Below are positions 1 through 10,438 of a stretch of 64,000 nt of DNA, in pieces. This DNA is from Spirochaetota bacterium (lineage in GTDB: Bacteria > Spirochaetota > Spirochaetia > Treponematales > UBA12059): positions 372,001 to 436,000 of the forward strand of contig JAKLDN010000003.1 in NCBI GenBank assembly GCA_022703505.1, written 5' to 3'. Under the pieces are notes generated by a model that was not told the DNA's origin, ran no database searches, and was given only the letters and a program-made list of their open reading frames with translations. The number at the start of each line of letters is the position of its first letter. Position 1 is the first letter of the stretch. A program made the position numbers and the translations under genes.

Positions 1-1
1 G

Positions 2-391
2 GAAGTGGTGATCAGCGGCGAGGACATCGACTACCCCAAGGCGATGGATCCCGACTTCCTGCTGGCCCTGACCGCAGAGGCCTACAGGACCTACGGCAAG
101 CTCATGAAGAAAGGGCTCATCATCGTGGACGAGTCCGTACCCCCGTCCGAGGACATCATCGCACGGACGGCCCGGGTGCCGATCCTCAAGACCGCGGCCA
201 AGGACATCGGCAAGAGCGTGGTGGCCAACATCGTGGCCCTGGGGGTCCTGGCCGGAGTCTCCGGGATCGTGGAACCCGGGACCCTGGAAGCCGCGGTCAA
301 GAACCGGGTTCCCAAGGGCACCGAGGAGTTGAACGTCGCGGCCCTGAAGAAGGGATTCGAGCTGGCCACCGCGTTCAAGGCCAAGGCCTGA
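2..391 (+). CDS. 2-oxoacid:ferredoxin oxidoreductase gamma subunit (KorC-like), 3' part only
   Basis: The reading frame is open from the window edge, so the start lies outside; about 129 C-terminal residues are visible. They match the end of the gamma subunit of 2-oxoglutarate (or related 2-oxoacid) ferredoxin oxidoreductases: a segment like [12 protein letters not shown] and then [20 protein letters not shown], the helix that packs the subunit, with a short basic C-terminus. The family oxidatively decarboxylates a 2-oxoacid to an acyl-CoA and reduces ferredoxin. Which 2-oxoacid cannot be read from this fragment. The mutase operon follows after 34 bases, which suggests 2-oxoglutarate giving succinyl-CoA, but that is inference from context. 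A GTG at base 5 is probably internal. Confidence 0.8.
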   Translation, partial: EVVISGEDIDYPKAMDPDFLLALTAEAYRTYGKLMKKGLIIVDESVPPSEDIIARTARVPILKTAAKDIGKSVVANIVALGVLAGVSGIVEPGTLEAAVKNRVPKGTEELNVAALKKGFELATAFKAKA

Positions 392-425
392 AGCCCGCGC
401 CGCCGCACATACCGGAGGATATGAG

Positions 426-2093
<1,668 letters not shown>

Positions 2094-2105
2094 CGGGGGT
2101 ACGGA

Positions 2106-2501
2106 ATGGACAGGAAAATACGTGTGTTAGTCGCCAAGCCCGGGCTGGACGGCCATGACCGGGGCGCCAAGGTGATCGCCCGGGCCCTCCGGGACGCGGG
2201 CATGGAAGTGGTGTACACGGGTCTACGACAGACCCCGGAACAGATCGTCCAGGCCGCCGTCCAGGAGGACGCGGACGTCATCGCCCTCTCGATCCTCTCG
2301 GGAGCCCACAACCACCTCTTCCCCAGGGTCATGGAGCTGCTGGCCCAGAAGGGCGTGAACGACGTACTGGTGATCGGCGGCGGGGTCATCCCCGAAGACG
2401 ACATTCCTTTCCTGAAGAAGGCCGGGATCGCGGAGATCTTCGGTCCCGGGACCCCGACCAAGGCGACCATCGACTTCATTCGCGCGAACCTGAAGCGCTA
2501 G
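2106..2501 (+). CDS. Methylmalonyl-CoA mutase small subunit (B12-binding domain)
   Basis: 131 residues forming one cobalamin-binding Rossmann domain. The base-off/His-on motif is visible as DGHDRG, with His17 the predicted lower axial ligand of cobalt. SILSGAHN and [11 protein letters not shown] follow, matching the SxL and GG motifs of the family. It lies 12 bases after the large subunit and must pair with it for adenosylcobalamin catalysis. The length is typical for a stand-alone domain. No B12 riboswitch is possible directly upstream in the window, because the intergenic spaces here are too short. Confidence 0.95.
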   Translation: MDRKIRVLVAKPGLDGHDRGAKVIARALRDAGMEVVYTGLRQTPEQIVQAAVQEDADVIALSILSGAHNHLFPRVMELLAQKGVNDVLVIGGGVIPEDDIPFLKKAGIAEIFGPGTPTKATIDFIRANLKR

Positions 2502-2512
2502 GCCGATTCCCG

Positions 2513-3586
2513 ATGTCCGACGTTCCGGAAACCGTCCGGAGGATCCGGTCCGGGGATCCCCGGACCCTGGCCCGCACGATCTCCCGGATCGACGACGGGG
2601 ATCCCTCCGTCGCCCAGGTCCTCCGGGCACTCCACACCCACACGGGACGCGCCCACGTCATCGGGGTCACCGGACCTCCGGGATCCGGCAAGAGCACCCT
2701 GGTGGACAAGTTCGTGGGGGAGTTCCGCCGGCGCGGCCTTTCCGTGGGGGTGCTGGCGGTGGATCCGTCGAGCCCCTTCACGGGCGGTGCGATCCTGGGG
2801 GACCGCATCCGGATGCAGTCCCACGCCCTGGACGAGGGGGTCTACATCCGCAGCCTGGCCACCCGGGGCCACCTGGGCGGGCTTTCCGGGGCCGTCATGG
2901 AGGCCGTCCGCGTCCTGGACGCCGCGGGCTTCGACCGGATCCTGATCGAGACCGTGGGAGTCGGCCAGAGCGAGGTGGACATCGTCCGCCTGGCGGACAC
3001 GGTCGTACTGGTCTCGGTCCCGGGTCTGGGGGACGACATCCAGGTGCTCAAGGCCGGGATCATGGAGATCGGGGACGTATTCGTGGTGAACAAGTCGGAC
3101 CGGGACGGGGCGGACCGGGTGGTGCGGGAGATACGTTCCATGTTGGAGACCGCCCTGGTCAACGGGGTCACCCCCCGGGCCCTATCCGGCGCCGGGGTCG
3201 CGGACCGGGGCGGGCACCACATAGCCAGCGCCGCCCGCGAATCCGCGAACGCACACGGGTACGGGGACGCCCACGGCCTGCCCCCGGTGCTAAAGACAAC
3301 GGCGGAGACGGGGGAGGGCGTGATGCCCGTGGTCGACGCGGTGGAAGCCCACCGGGCGGCCCTCGAGGAGTCCGGGCTCCTCCGGGAGCGGCGGCTCCGG
3401 AACGCGGCGTACGAGCTGCGGGACGCCCTGGGCAAGCGGCTCCTCGCTCGCCTGGACTCCCCGGACGCCCTGGCCCGGCTGGACGCGTTGGCCCGGGACG
3501 TGGTGGAGCGCCGCCGGGACGTGTACGACGCGGTGGACGCCCTCCACGAAGCCCTGAGCCTTGAAGAAAAACACCCTAGGAGGTAG
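2513..3586 (+). CDS. meaB: MeaB-type GTPase, methylmalonyl-CoA mutase chaperone
   Basis: 357 residues of the MeaB/ArgK G3E GTPase family. The P-loop GPPGSGKST is at residues 54-62, the Walker B region is in TVGVGQSEVDIV, and the base-specificity motif is NKSD. MeaB gates delivery of adenosylcobalamin to methylmalonyl-CoA mutase and protects it from inactivation; its place directly after both mutase subunits fits. It is somewhat longer than the common 320-330 residues. The extra length is a glycine/histidine-rich stretch around residues 222-255 (from about SGAGVADRGGHH), between the NKSD motif and the conserved PPVLKTTA segment. The start ATG follows the mutase stop by 11 bases. Confidence 0.93.
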   Translation: MSDVPETVRRIRSGDPRTLARTISRIDDGDPSVAQVLRALHTHTGRAHVIGVTGPPGSGKSTLVDKFVGEFRRRGLSVGVLAVDPSSPFTGGAILGDRIRMQSHALDEGVYIRSLATRGHLGGLSGAVMEAVRVLDAAGFDRILIETVGVGQSEVDIVRLADTVVLVSVPGLGDDIQVLKAGIMEIGDVFVVNKSDRDGADRVVREIRSMLETALVNGVTPRALSGAGVADRGGHHIASAARESANAHGYGDAHGLPPVLKTTAETGEGVMPVVDAVEAHRAALEESGLLRERRLRNAAYELRDALGKRLLARLDSPDALARLDALARDVVERRRDVYDAVDALHEALSLEEKHPRR

Positions 3587-3591
3587 GCGGA

Positions 3592-3993
3592 ATGACGGAA
3601 AAACTGGATCATATCGGCATCGCCGTAGAGAACCTGGAGCAGTCCCTGGCGTTCTACCGGGACGTCCTGGGTCTGGAGCTGCACGGGACCGAGACCGTGG
3701 AGGAGCAGAAAGTCAGGGTCGCCTTCTTCCCCGTGGGGGATACGGAGATCGAGCTCCTGGAGTCCACGGATCCCGAGGGGCCCATCGCCAAATTCATCGC
3801 CGCCAAGGGGCAGGGGGTCCAGCACCTGGCCTTCCGGGTGAAGGATATCGAAAAGACCCTGGCCGACCTCAAGGCCCGAGGGGTCCGGCTGATCGACGAA
3901 AAGCCCCGGTACGGGGCCGGGGGTGCGAAGATCGCCTTTCTCCACCCGAAGGCCACCAACGGGGTGCTGGTGGAGCTCTGTCAGAGGGACTGA
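3592..3993 (+). CDS. mce: Methylmalonyl-CoA epimerase
   Basis: 133 residues of the vicinal-oxygen-chelate fold. The expected metal ligands are visible: His7 in DHIGIAV, a histidine in QHLAFRV, and the glutamate in the terminal LVELCQ. It interconverts (R)- and (S)-methylmalonyl-CoA, linking the mutase, which uses R, with the decarboxylase, which uses S. It starts 5 bases after meaB and is preceded by TAGGAGG, so it is clearly cotranscribed. The 87 bases after it are the only sizeable gap in the operon and hold two hairpins, described separately. Confidence 0.93.
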   Translation: MTEKLDHIGIAVENLEQSLAFYRDVLGLELHGTETVEEQKVRVAFFPVGDTEIELLESTDPEGPIAKFIAAKGQGVQHLAFRVKDIEKTLADLKARGVRLIDEKPRYGAGGAKIAFLHPKATNGVLVELCQRD

Positions 3994-4014
3994 AGGCCGT
4001 ACGGCAGGAATCAC

Positions 4015-4065
4015 GGACGCCTTCGGGCGTCCCGAATAATAGAACCAGCGTCGGCGGAGCCGACG
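4015..4065 (+). other. Two intercistronic hairpins between mce and mmdA
   Basis: The first is GGACGCC-TTCG-GGCGTCC (4015-4032), a 7-bp stem with a UUCG loop. The second is CGTCGGC-GGA-GCCGACG (4049-4065), also 7 bp. Neither has a following U-run, so they are more likely mRNA-processing, stabilising or attenuating elements than a full stop. They split the mutase/epimerase half of the operon from the decarboxylase half. Confidence 0.55.
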
Positions 4066-4080
4066 GGAGAAGGTAGGGGT

Positions 4081-5622
4081 ATGGAAGAGAAGATCCGCGA
4101 ACTCGTGAAGCGCCGGGACAAGATCACGGCCGGGGGCGGACCCAAGCGGGTGGCCGCCCAGCACGAGAAGGGAAAGATGACGGCCCGGGAGCGCATCCGG
4201 ATGCTCCTGGACGAGGGGTCCTTCGTCGAGCTGGACGCCTTCGTGGAGCACCGCTGCGACGAACTCGGCATGGCCGACGTGGAGGCGCCCGGGGAGGGCG
4301 TGGTGATCGGCTACGGAACCGTGGCGGGACGGCTGGTCTACGTCTTCGCCCAGGACTTCACCGTCATCGGCGGGTCCCTGGGGGAGATGCACGCGGCCAA
4401 GATCTGCAAGGCCATGGACATGGCCATGAAGGTGGGCTGTCCGGTCATCGGCATCAACGATTCCGGCGGGGCCCGCATCCAGGAGGGCGTGGACGCCCTG
4501 TCCGGGTACGGGGACATCTTCTACCGGAACACCGTTGCCTCCGGGGTCGTTCCCCAGATCTCCGTCATCATGGGTCCCTGCGCCGGCGGTGCCGTGTATT
4601 CCCCGGCTCTCACGGACTTCGTGCTCATGACGGACAAGAGCTCCAACATGTTCATCACCGGTCCCCAGGTCATCAAGGCCGTGACCGGGGAGGACGTCTC
4701 CGCCGAGGATTTGGGCGGGTCCCACGTCCACTGCGAGAAGAGCGGGGTGGCCCATTTCCGGTTCGCGGACGAGTCCGGGACGATCGCGGGGATCAAGCGC
4801 CTCCTTTCCTTCCTGCCCCAGAACAACCTGGAGGATCCGCCCCTGGCGGACCCCGTCGCCCCCGCGGGGGATCCGTCCGCCCTGGCGGACATCATCCCCG
4901 ATTCCCCGAACAAGCCCTACGACGTTCGCCGGATCATCGAGGGGATCTTCGACGGAGGGGACTTCTTCGAGGTCCAGGAGGACTACGCCAAGAACATCGT
5001 GGTCGGCTTCGCCCGCCTGGCCGGCCGCCCCGTCGGGATCGTGGCCAACCAGCCCGCGGTCATGGCCGGGGTCCTGGATATCAACGCCTCCGACAAGGGT
5101 GCCCGGTTCATCCGTTTCTGCGACGCCTTCAACATCCCCCTGGTGACCTTCGCGGACACCGCCGGCTACCTGCCCGGGGTGAGCCAGGAGCACGGGGGCG
5201 TGATCCGCCACGGGGCCAAGCTCCTCTACGCCTACAGCGAGGCGACCGTGCCCCTCCTTACGGTGATCCTCCGCAAGGCCTACGGCGGCGCCTACATCGC
5301 CATGTGCTCCCGCCACCTCGGCGCGGACCAGGTCTTCGCCTGGCCGTCCGCGGAAATCGCGGTCATGGGTCCCGAGGGCGCGGCCAACATCATCTTCAAG
5401 AAGGAGATCGAGGAAGCCTCCGATCCCGCCGCCGCCCGGAAGGAAAAGATCGAGGAGTACAAGCGCTCCTTCGCCAATCCCTACAAGGCCGCGGTGCGGG
5501 GCTACGTGGACGATGTCCTCGATCCCGCGGAAACCCGGAGCCGCCTGGTCGCGGCCCTGGCCATGCTGGGGGGCAAGCGGGAAACCCGCCCGGCCCGCAA
5601 GCACGGGAACTTCCCGGCCTAG
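4081..5622 (+). CDS. mmdA: Methylmalonyl-CoA decarboxylase alpha subunit (carboxyltransferase)
   Basis: 513 residues, full length for the acyl-CoA carboxyltransferase family shared by MmdA and propionyl-CoA carboxylase beta. Visible are the two crotonase-like halves, with oxyanion-hole loops [12 protein letters not shown] and [12 protein letters not shown] in the first and [10 protein letters not shown] and [11 protein letters not shown] in the second. Sequence alone does not separate decarboxylase from carboxylase. The next three genes encode an OadG-type subunit, a biotin carrier and the OadB-type membrane pump, while no biotin carboxylase is present, so a Na+-translocating decarboxylase is the better call. 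It transfers the carboxyl of methylmalonyl-CoA to biotin. Confidence 0.92.
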   Translation: MEEKIRELVKRRDKITAGGGPKRVAAQHEKGKMTARERIRMLLDEGSFVELDAFVEHRCDELGMADVEAPGEGVVIGYGTVAGRLVYVFAQDFTVIGGSLGEMHAAKICKAMDMAMKVGCPVIGINDSGGARIQEGVDALSGYGDIFYRNTVASGVVPQISVIMGPCAGGAVYSPALTDFVLMTDKSSNMFITGPQVIKAVTGEDVSAEDLGGSHVHCEKSGVAHFRFADESGTIAGIKRLLSFLPQNNLEDPPLADPVAPAGDPSALADIIPDSPNKPYDVRRIIEGIFDGGDFFEVQEDYAKNIVVGFARLAGRPVGIVANQPAVMAGVLDINASDKGARFIRFCDAFNIPLVTFADTAGYLPGVSQEHGGVIRHGAKLLYAYSEATVPLLTVILRKAYGGAYIAMCSRHLGADQVFAWPSAEIAVMGPEGAANIIFKKEIEEASDPAAARKEKIEEYKRSFANPYKAAVRGYVDDVLDPAETRSRLVAALAMLGGKRETRPARKHGNFPA

Positions 5623-5631
5623 GGGCGGAGC

Positions 5632-6003
5632 ATGAGCAACATCGGATTGTACGAATGGACCGTGGTCCTCATCGGCATGGGCACGGTTTTCATCACCCTG
5701 ATCGGACTCTGGTGGATCCTCGAGGGCTTCTCGGTCGTGGCCGGCCGGCTGGCGCGGAAAAAGGCCGAGGCGGTACGTTCCGCCGACCTTCCCCCGTCCG
5801 CACCCGCCCAGGCTCCGGTCCGGGCTTCCGCCGGAGTGACCCCCGAGGTCGTCGCGGCGATTACCGCGGCGGTGGCCGCGGCGACGGGCCGAGGGCCTTC
5901 CGAAATCCGGATCGCCCGCATCTCGCCGTCCTCTCCCGGCCTGGCCGGGCTCAACACCCCGGTCTGGGGTTACGCGAACCGGCTGGCCGCGGGCCGCCGC
6001 TGA
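5632..6003 (+). CDS. mmdD: Na+-translocating decarboxylase small membrane subunit (OadG/MmdD type)
   Basis: 123 residues with one N-terminal membrane helix (about residues 9-30, hydrophobic with a WWILEGF end) and a basic stop-transfer ARKKAE. An Ala/Pro linker and a short C-terminal domain follow. This matches the gamma subunit of oxaloacetate decarboxylase and the delta subunit of methylmalonyl-CoA decarboxylase, which holds the carboxyltransferase, biotin carrier and membrane pump together. The family is poorly conserved, so the call leans on position between mmdA (9-base gap) and the biotin carrier. A GGGGCGGAGC stretch lies upstream of ATG 5632. Confidence 0.85.
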   Translation: MSNIGLYEWTVVLIGMGTVFITLIGLWWILEGFSVVAGRLARKKAEAVRSADLPPSAPAQAPVRASAGVTPEVVAAITAAVAAATGRGPSEIRIARISPSSPGLAGLNTPVWGYANRLAAGRR

Positions 6004-6025
6004 TCGAATTCGTAAGGAGTTGGAT

Positions 6026-6400
6026 ATGAAGAGCTATAAGATCTACGTGAACGGACAGGCCTTTGACGTGAGTGTCGAGGAAGTGGGAGGGTCCGCCCCG
6101 GCCGCCCCGGCGCCCGCCGCCGCGAGCGCGCCGGCGCCCCGCCCCGCCCCGGCCGCCCCCGCGGCATCCCCGGCTCCCGCCGCGGGCGCGTCCTCCGTCA
6201 AGGCTCCCATGCCCGGCACCATCCTGGGCGTCAAGGTGGCCCCGGGCCAGGCCGTCAAGAAGGGCCAGGTCCTGCTGATCTTGGAGGCCATGAAGATGGA
6301 GAACGAGATCTGCGCCGGAGGCGACGGCACGGTGGCGGCCGTCCGCGTCCAGGCCGGACAATCCGTCAACACGGGGGATCCGCTGGTGGACATGGCCTAG
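6026..6400 (+). CDS. mmdC: Biotin carrier subunit of methylmalonyl-CoA decarboxylase
   Basis: 124 residues: a short N-terminal piece, an Ala/Pro-rich flexible linker (about residues 24-55), and a C-terminal biotinyl domain. The biotinylation motif EAMKME is complete, with Lys90 the predicted biotin site. The upstream conserved PMPGTILGV is also present. The start is ATG 6026 rather than the TTG two codons earlier, because AAGGAG at 6014-6019 is at ideal distance. The swinging biotin arm carries CO2 from MmdA to the membrane beta subunit. The gene order alpha, delta, gamma, beta resembles the Veillonella mmd operon as I recall it. Confidence 0.93.
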   Translation: MKSYKIYVNGQAFDVSVEEVGGSAPAAPAPAAASAPAPRPAPAAPAASPAPAAGASSVKAPMPGTILGVKVAPGQAVKKGQVLLILEAMKMENEICAGGDGTVAAVRVQAGQSVNTGDPLVDMA

Positions 6401-6425
6401 GCCTGCCGCATAAGGAAATACGCAG

Positions 6426-7556
6426 ATGTTGGACAGTATCCTGGAATTCATCCAGAGCACCGGATTCGTGGCCATGAAGTGGACCGACCTCATCATGATC
6501 ACCGTATCCTGCGTGCTCCTTTACCTGGGGATCGTCAAGAAGTTCGAGCCCCTCCTCCTCGTGCCCATCGCCTTCGGGATGCTTCTGGCGAACATCCCCC
6601 TGGGGGGCATCATGGATCCCGCCAAGGACGGCCAGCCCGGAGGGCTCCTGTATTACCTCTACTATGGGATCAAGTTCGGAATCTATCCTCCCCTCATCTT
6701 CATGGGAGTAGGTGCCATGACGGACTTCGGACCCCTCATAGCGAACCCCAAGAGCCTCCTCCTGGGGGCGGCGGCCCAGCTCGGGATCTTCGTGGCCTTC
6801 CTCTTGGCACGGGCGCTCGGCTTCGACCTTCAGGGAGCGGCCTCCATCGGCATCATCGGGGGGGCGGACGGCCCGACGGCCATCTTCTTAACTTCCAAGC
6901 TGAAGCCGGAACTCCTTCCGGCCATCGCCATCGCGGCGTACTCCTACATGGCCCTGGTGCCCATCATCCAGCCGCCGATCATGAACGCCCTGACCACCAA
7001 GAAGGAGCGCATGGTCGTGATGGACCAGCTCCGCGAGGTCAGCAAAGCCGAGAAGATCATCTTCCCGATCATGGTCACTATCCTGTGCGGACTGCTGCTG
7101 CCCGCGGCCGTGCCCCTGCTGGGCGCCCTGATGCTGGGCAACCTCTTCCGGGAGTGCGGAGTCACGGAGCGTCTCAACAATACGGCCCAGAACGCACTGA
7201 TCAACATCCTGACCATCTTCCTGGGCACGGCGGTGGGAGCCACGGCCAGCGCGGACAAGTTCCTCACCGTCCAGACCCTCTCCATCGTCGGCCTGGGCCT
7301 CCTGGCCTTCGCCTTCGGCACCGCGGGCGGGGTCCTGCTCGGAAAACTGATGTACATGCTGTCGGGCGGGAAGATCAATCCCCTCATCGGAAGCGCCGGG
7401 GTATCCGCGGTTCCCATGGCCGCCCGGGTCAGCCAGGTCGTAGGCCAGAAGGCGAATCCGTCGAATTTCCTGCTCATGCACGCCATGGGACCGAACGTGG
7501 CGGGGGTCATCGGCTCCGCGATCGCGGCAGGGGTGCTTCTGTCCATGCTCGGCTAG
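6426..7556 (+). CDS. mmdB: Na+-translocating decarboxylase beta subunit (OadB/MmdB)
   Basis: 376 residues, about nine or more hydrophobic segments. It carries the signature [11 protein letters not shown] region, in which the aspartate is the Na+/proton coupling residue in characterised OadB proteins, and a second block with [14 protein letters not shown] and [19 protein letters not shown]. This inner-membrane subunit decarboxylates carboxybiotin and exports Na+. It ends the operon and is followed by three hairpins. With the genes upstream it provides energy conservation from succinyl-CoA to propionyl-CoA conversion. Confidence 0.95.
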   Translation: MLDSILEFIQSTGFVAMKWTDLIMITVSCVLLYLGIVKKFEPLLLVPIAFGMLLANIPLGGIMDPAKDGQPGGLLYYLYYGIKFGIYPPLIFMGVGAMTDFGPLIANPKSLLLGAAAQLGIFVAFLLARALGFDLQGAASIGIIGGADGPTAIFLTSKLKPELLPAIAIAAYSYMALVPIIQPPIMNALTTKKERMVVMDQLREVSKAEKIIFPIMVTILCGLLLPAAVPLLGALMLGNLFRECGVTERLNNTAQNALINILTIFLGTAVGATASADKFLTVQTLSIVGLGLLAFAFGTAGGVLLGKLMYMLSGGKINPLIGSAGVSAVPMAARVSQVVGQKANPSNFLLMHAMGPNVAGVIGSAIAAGVLLSMLG

Positions 7557-7560
7557 CTGC

Positions 7561-7590
7561 TCCTGGGGTCGGCGACAGCCGACCCCAGGA
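7561..7590 (+). terminator. Perfect 13-bp hairpin after mmdB
   Basis: TCCTGGGGTCGGC, loop GACA, and exact complement, starting 4 bases after the stop codon. There is no U-run of its own. It is the first of three consecutive hairpins and probably protects the 3' end of the long operon mRNA. Confidence 0.6.
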
Positions 7591-7591
7591 G

Positions 7592-7618
7592 GCGACGAAG
7601 CCCTTCGGGCTTCGTCGC
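7592..7618 (+). terminator. Second hairpin, 12-bp stem
   Basis: GCGACGAAGCCC, loop TTC, and exact complement, followed by TTTACC. The stem is strong but the U-run is short. It lies one base after the first hairpin. Confidence 0.6.
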
Positions 7619-7628
7619 TTTACCGGAA

Positions 7629-7655
7629 GCCGCGCCCTCCGGGGCGCGGCGTTTT
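7629..7655 (+). terminator. Rho-independent terminator of the mutase/decarboxylase operon
   Basis: GCCGCGCCC, loop TCCG, GGGCGCGGC, then GTTTTT. This is the only one of the three hairpins with a proper U-tract, so it is the likely real termination point. Confidence 0.8.
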
Positions 7656-7677
7656 TCATCCCGCCTCCCGGTCGTCC

Positions 7678-7706
7678 TTGCCCCGCACCGACCCCTATGC
7701 TAGTAT
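7678..7706 (+). promoter_or_regulatory. Promoter of rpe, leaderless type
   Basis: TTGCCC (7678-7683), 17-base spacer, TAGTAT (7701-7706). The start codon is 6 bases beyond the -10 box at 7713, so the transcript would start at about the A of ATG. No Shine-Dalgarno sequence can lie on such an mRNA. Confidence 0.55.
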
Positions 7707-7712
7707 GAGCGC

Positions 7713-8444
7713 ATGGATCTCCCAGCCTTGCCGATCGTAGCCCCGTCCATACTGTCGGCGGATTTCTCGGACATCCGCGGAGCCCTCAGGCTCTGCGAGG
7801 ATGCCGGTGCGCCCTGGCTGCACCTGGACGTCATGGACGGTCGATTCGTACCCAACCTGACCTTCGGGGCCAAGATGGTCTCGGACATCCGAAAACGCAC
7901 CCGGCTTTTCCTGGACGCCCACCTCATGACCGTGGAACCCGAGCGTCTGGCTCCGGCCTTCCTGGACGCCGGAGCCGACGCCGTCACGTTCCACCTGGAA
8001 GCCTGTGTACACGCCCACCGCCTCGCCTCGGAAATCCGGAGCAGGGGCGCCGCCGCGGGGGTGTCCATCGTGCCCTCCACGCCGGTCTCGGCCCTGGAGC
8101 CCCTTCTTCCGTTCCTGGACCTCGTCCTTATTATGACCGTGAATCCCGGCTTCGGGGGCCAAAAGCTGATTCCCGAATGCCTCGACAAGGTCTCGGAGCT
8201 CCGCGGAATCCGGGAACGCCGGGGCCTCACGTTCCGACTCTCCGTAGATGGAGGCATCAACGAATCCACGGTCCCGGCCGCCGCCCGCGCGGGGGCCGAG
8301 GTCCTCGTGATGGGAAGCGCCTTTTTCGAAGCTCCCGATCCCGGCCTGCTTCTTCGCTCGATCCGTTCGGCCTACACCTTGGAGGCCTCCGCCTCCGCCC
8401 GGCCCGCCGAGGCGGCTACAGCGGGACCCCCGGGACGCCGATAA
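7713..8444 (+). CDS. rpe: Ribulose-phosphate 3-epimerase
   Basis: 243 residues, a TIM-barrel epimerase interconverting ribulose-5-phosphate and xylulose-5-phosphate in the pentose phosphate pathway. Seen: the N-terminal APSILSADF, the metal ligands in LHLDVMDGRFVPNLTFG and DAHLMTVEP, the phosphate loop TVNPGFGGQK, and the second aspartate region LSVDGGINEST. All catalytic positions are kept. About 20 extra residues rich in Ala and Pro sit at the C-terminus. It begins the transcription unit that continues with three envelope genes. The start is set by alignment and by the promoter just upstream. Confidence 0.95.
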   Translation: MDLPALPIVAPSILSADFSDIRGALRLCEDAGAPWLHLDVMDGRFVPNLTFGAKMVSDIRKRTRLFLDAHLMTVEPERLAPAFLDAGADAVTFHLEACVHAHRLASEIRSRGAAAGVSIVPSTPVSALEPLLPFLDLVLIMTVNPGFGGQKLIPECLDKVSELRGIRERRGLTFRLSVDGGINESTVPAAARAGAEVLVMGSAFFEAPDPGLLLRSIRSAYTLEASASARPAEAATAGPPGRR

Positions 8445-8463
8445 TCCAATCGGAGGAATCCTG

Positions 8464-9390
8464 ATGCGACGATTCCGAACAGCACCCGCCCTCCTGGTGG
8501 CCTTGATCCTTCCCTTCGCGGCCTACCCTCAGACCGTTCCGGATGGACGGATCGAACGCGGTATACGGCTTTTCGGGGAGGAAAAATACTCCGAGGCCTT
8601 GGAGCTCTTCAACCGGGTACTCGCGGACCCGGCGGCCCAGACGGACCGGCCCGACGCGGTATACTGGTCGGGATTGAGCTACATGGCCCTGGGAGACGCC
8701 GTGAACGCGCGCCGGACCCTGGACACCTTCCTGAAGGAATATCCCCGCCATCCTTCCGTGCCGGATGCCCTGTACCAGCGCGCCCGGGTAGCTTACACCT
8801 CAGGGGAGTACGAGGAATCCATCCTGCTGTTTTCCACCTTCCTGGAAAAGTATCCCGACCATTCCTTCGCGTCCTCGGCTCTCTTCTGGACCGCGGACGG
8901 ACTCTTTTCCCTGGGCCGCCTCGCCGAGTCGGAGACCTTGTTCCGTACCTTGCTGGCGGACTACCCTAAAAGCGTGAAGTTCGAGGCGGCGTCCTACAAG
9001 CTCGCCTTGATCCGCTACAAGTACCGGGAGAACGAACTCCTCACCCTGCTCAAGTGGAGCCACGAGGAATCCCTCCGGGTAATCGAGGAATTCCAGCGCA
9101 GGGAGAAGGCCTATGAACAGGCCTTGGCGGTATACCAACGAAGACTGGCCGATACCGGGGCCTCCCTCGCGGTGCCGGCCCCCGCTGCCGCCCCTGCGGA
9201 TTCCGACCAGAGGATCGCGGCCCTGAACGCCCGCATCGAGGAACTGACCAAGGCCCTGGCGGCCCAGGCCCCGTCACCCTCGGCGGACAAGAGCGCCGAA
9301 CTTCTTGCCTTGAAGGCGGAAACCCTCGAGTTGCTTTCGCTGTACATCGACTGGCTGGCGGGCAACGTGGAGAAAGGAGCCCGGCCATGA
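8464..9390 (+). CDS. Secreted TPR protein (YbgF/CpoB-like arrangement)
   Basis: 308 residues. There is a Sec signal peptide (basic MRRFR, then a hydrophobic stretch ending near AAYPQ), then several TPR-like helical pairs with the pattern YSEALELFNRVLAD, AVYWSGLSYMALGD, DALYQRARVAYTSGEYEES and SSALFWTADGLFSLGR. The C-terminal third has a coiled-coil character (IAALNARIEELTKAL). It is exported, and the repeats suggest a scaffold in the periplasm. GGAGGA precedes the start and the gene overlaps the next by 4 bases (ATGA), so the two are co-translated. No enzyme motif is seen. The exact role is unknown. Confidence 0.75.
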   Translation: MRRFRTAPALLVALILPFAAYPQTVPDGRIERGIRLFGEEKYSEALELFNRVLADPAAQTDRPDAVYWSGLSYMALGDAVNARRTLDTFLKEYPRHPSVPDALYQRARVAYTSGEYEESILLFSTFLEKYPDHSFASSALFWTADGLFSLGRLAESETLFRTLLADYPKSVKFEAASYKLALIRYKYRENELLTLLKWSHEESLRVIEEFQRREKAYEQALAVYQRRLADTGASLAVPAPAAAPADSDQRIAALNARIEELTKALAAQAPSPSADKSAELLALKAETLELLSLYIDWLAGNVEKGARP

Positions 9391-10433
9391 AACACCGAAG
9401 AATGTTGCTTCTGGCCGCGGCGGTCCTCCTGTCCGCCGCGGCGGCCTGGACGCTCGACCTTCGGGACGGACGGATCCTGGTATCCCTGGACGAACGTACC
9501 GCGCGGCTCTCCGTCCACTATTTGGCCGACGCGGCCCGGAACCGTTACGTCTCCCTCCTGTCCGAACAGGATGCCCGAACCAGCTATCCGACTCTCGCAT
9601 GGAACGGGAAGTTCTATCGGCTCGGAGAAAGCGCCGATTTCCGGATCAGCGTACGGAGGGAAGGGGCGAACGCGGTCGTCGAATACCGTTCTTCCTTCGC
9701 CCTGGTACGGCAGACCGTACTCTTCCTCCGTTCCCGGGGAGCTCCCGACGCGGACGGCGTCATGATGGAGTTCGCGATCGAGAACCTGTCCGGGAACCCG
9801 GCGGCCGCGGGGCTCAGGATCCTGCTGGACACGTATCAGGGCGAGCGCGGCAAGCGGCATTTCGAGATCGACGGAACGGGCATCGTGGGAGCCGAGCTCT
9901 CCCTGTCGGGCTCCTCCATCCCGGCACGACTGCTCACCCCCGGTGATTCCGGAGCCACCCTTCAGATCCAGCTTTCCGGGGAGGGATTGACCCGGCCGGA
10001 TCGGCTGATCCTGTCCAACTGGAAGCGGATCAACGACGCCGAGTGGGGATTCGAGGCCTCCCCCGGAAGGAGCTTCACGCTCCTTCCGTTCTCCATCGAG
10101 GATTCCGCCGCGGCCCTCTACTTCGAACCTTCGGAATTGCGGAGCGGCGGAACCCGGATCATCCGGACCGCCTTGGGCAACAGGACGGAAACCGGATATT
10201 CCACGTCCCCCATCCCGGGCGGATCGCCCCCGGAAGCCGCCGCGAGCCCCCAGGCGGCCATGTCCGTGAAACCGGATCCCTTCGTGGGCGCCCGCACGGA
10301 TATCGCGGCCCTTAGGGAGATCCTGGCCCGGATCGACGCCCTCCTGGCCGCCGGAGGAACTCCGGATCCCGCCCAGGTCGAGGAGATCCGCAGGCTTCTG
10401 GGAAACATCCGGTCCAGATCCCGGGAGTACTAG
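9387..10433 (+). CDS. Secreted protein of unknown function, beta-rich
   Basis: 348 residues. A clear signal peptide (MKHRR, then a leucine/alanine-rich core ending AAAA-W) is followed by about 240 residues of alternating hydrophobic pattern typical of beta-sandwich domains. A Pro/Ser linker and a short predicted helix at the C-terminus (ALREILARIDALL) come last. I do not recognise a family. It starts inside the stop codon of the TPR gene and is followed after 5 bases by another TPR gene, so it is probably a partner of these in the envelope. No cysteine lipobox and no catalytic motif are visible. Confidence 0.65.
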   Translation: MKHRRMLLLAAAVLLSAAAAWTLDLRDGRILVSLDERTARLSVHYLADAARNRYVSLLSEQDARTSYPTLAWNGKFYRLGESADFRISVRREGANAVVEYRSSFALVRQTVLFLRSRGAPDADGVMMEFAIENLSGNPAAAGLRILLDTYQGERGKRHFEIDGTGIVGAELSLSGSSIPARLLTPGDSGATLQIQLSGEGLTRPDRLILSNWKRINDAEWGFEASPGRSFTLLPFSIEDSAAALYFEPSELRSGGTRIIRTALGNRTETGYSTSPIPGGSPPEAAASPQAAMSVKPDPFVGARTDIAALREILARIDALLAAGGTPDPAQVEEIRRLLGNIRSRSREY

Positions 10434-10438
10434 AGCCC

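Noticed and set aside
392-425. A cobalamin riboswitch before the mutase genes
   Set aside because: Only 34 bases separate the oxidoreductase and mutase genes, too little for a B12 riboswitch; the operon promoter is outside the window.
2842-5604. A 920-codon open frame on the minus strand opposite meaB, mce and mmdA
   Set aside because: It is antisense to well-conserved genes; its text is Arg/Gly/Pro/His-rich without motifs. Long antisense frames are expected at this GC content.
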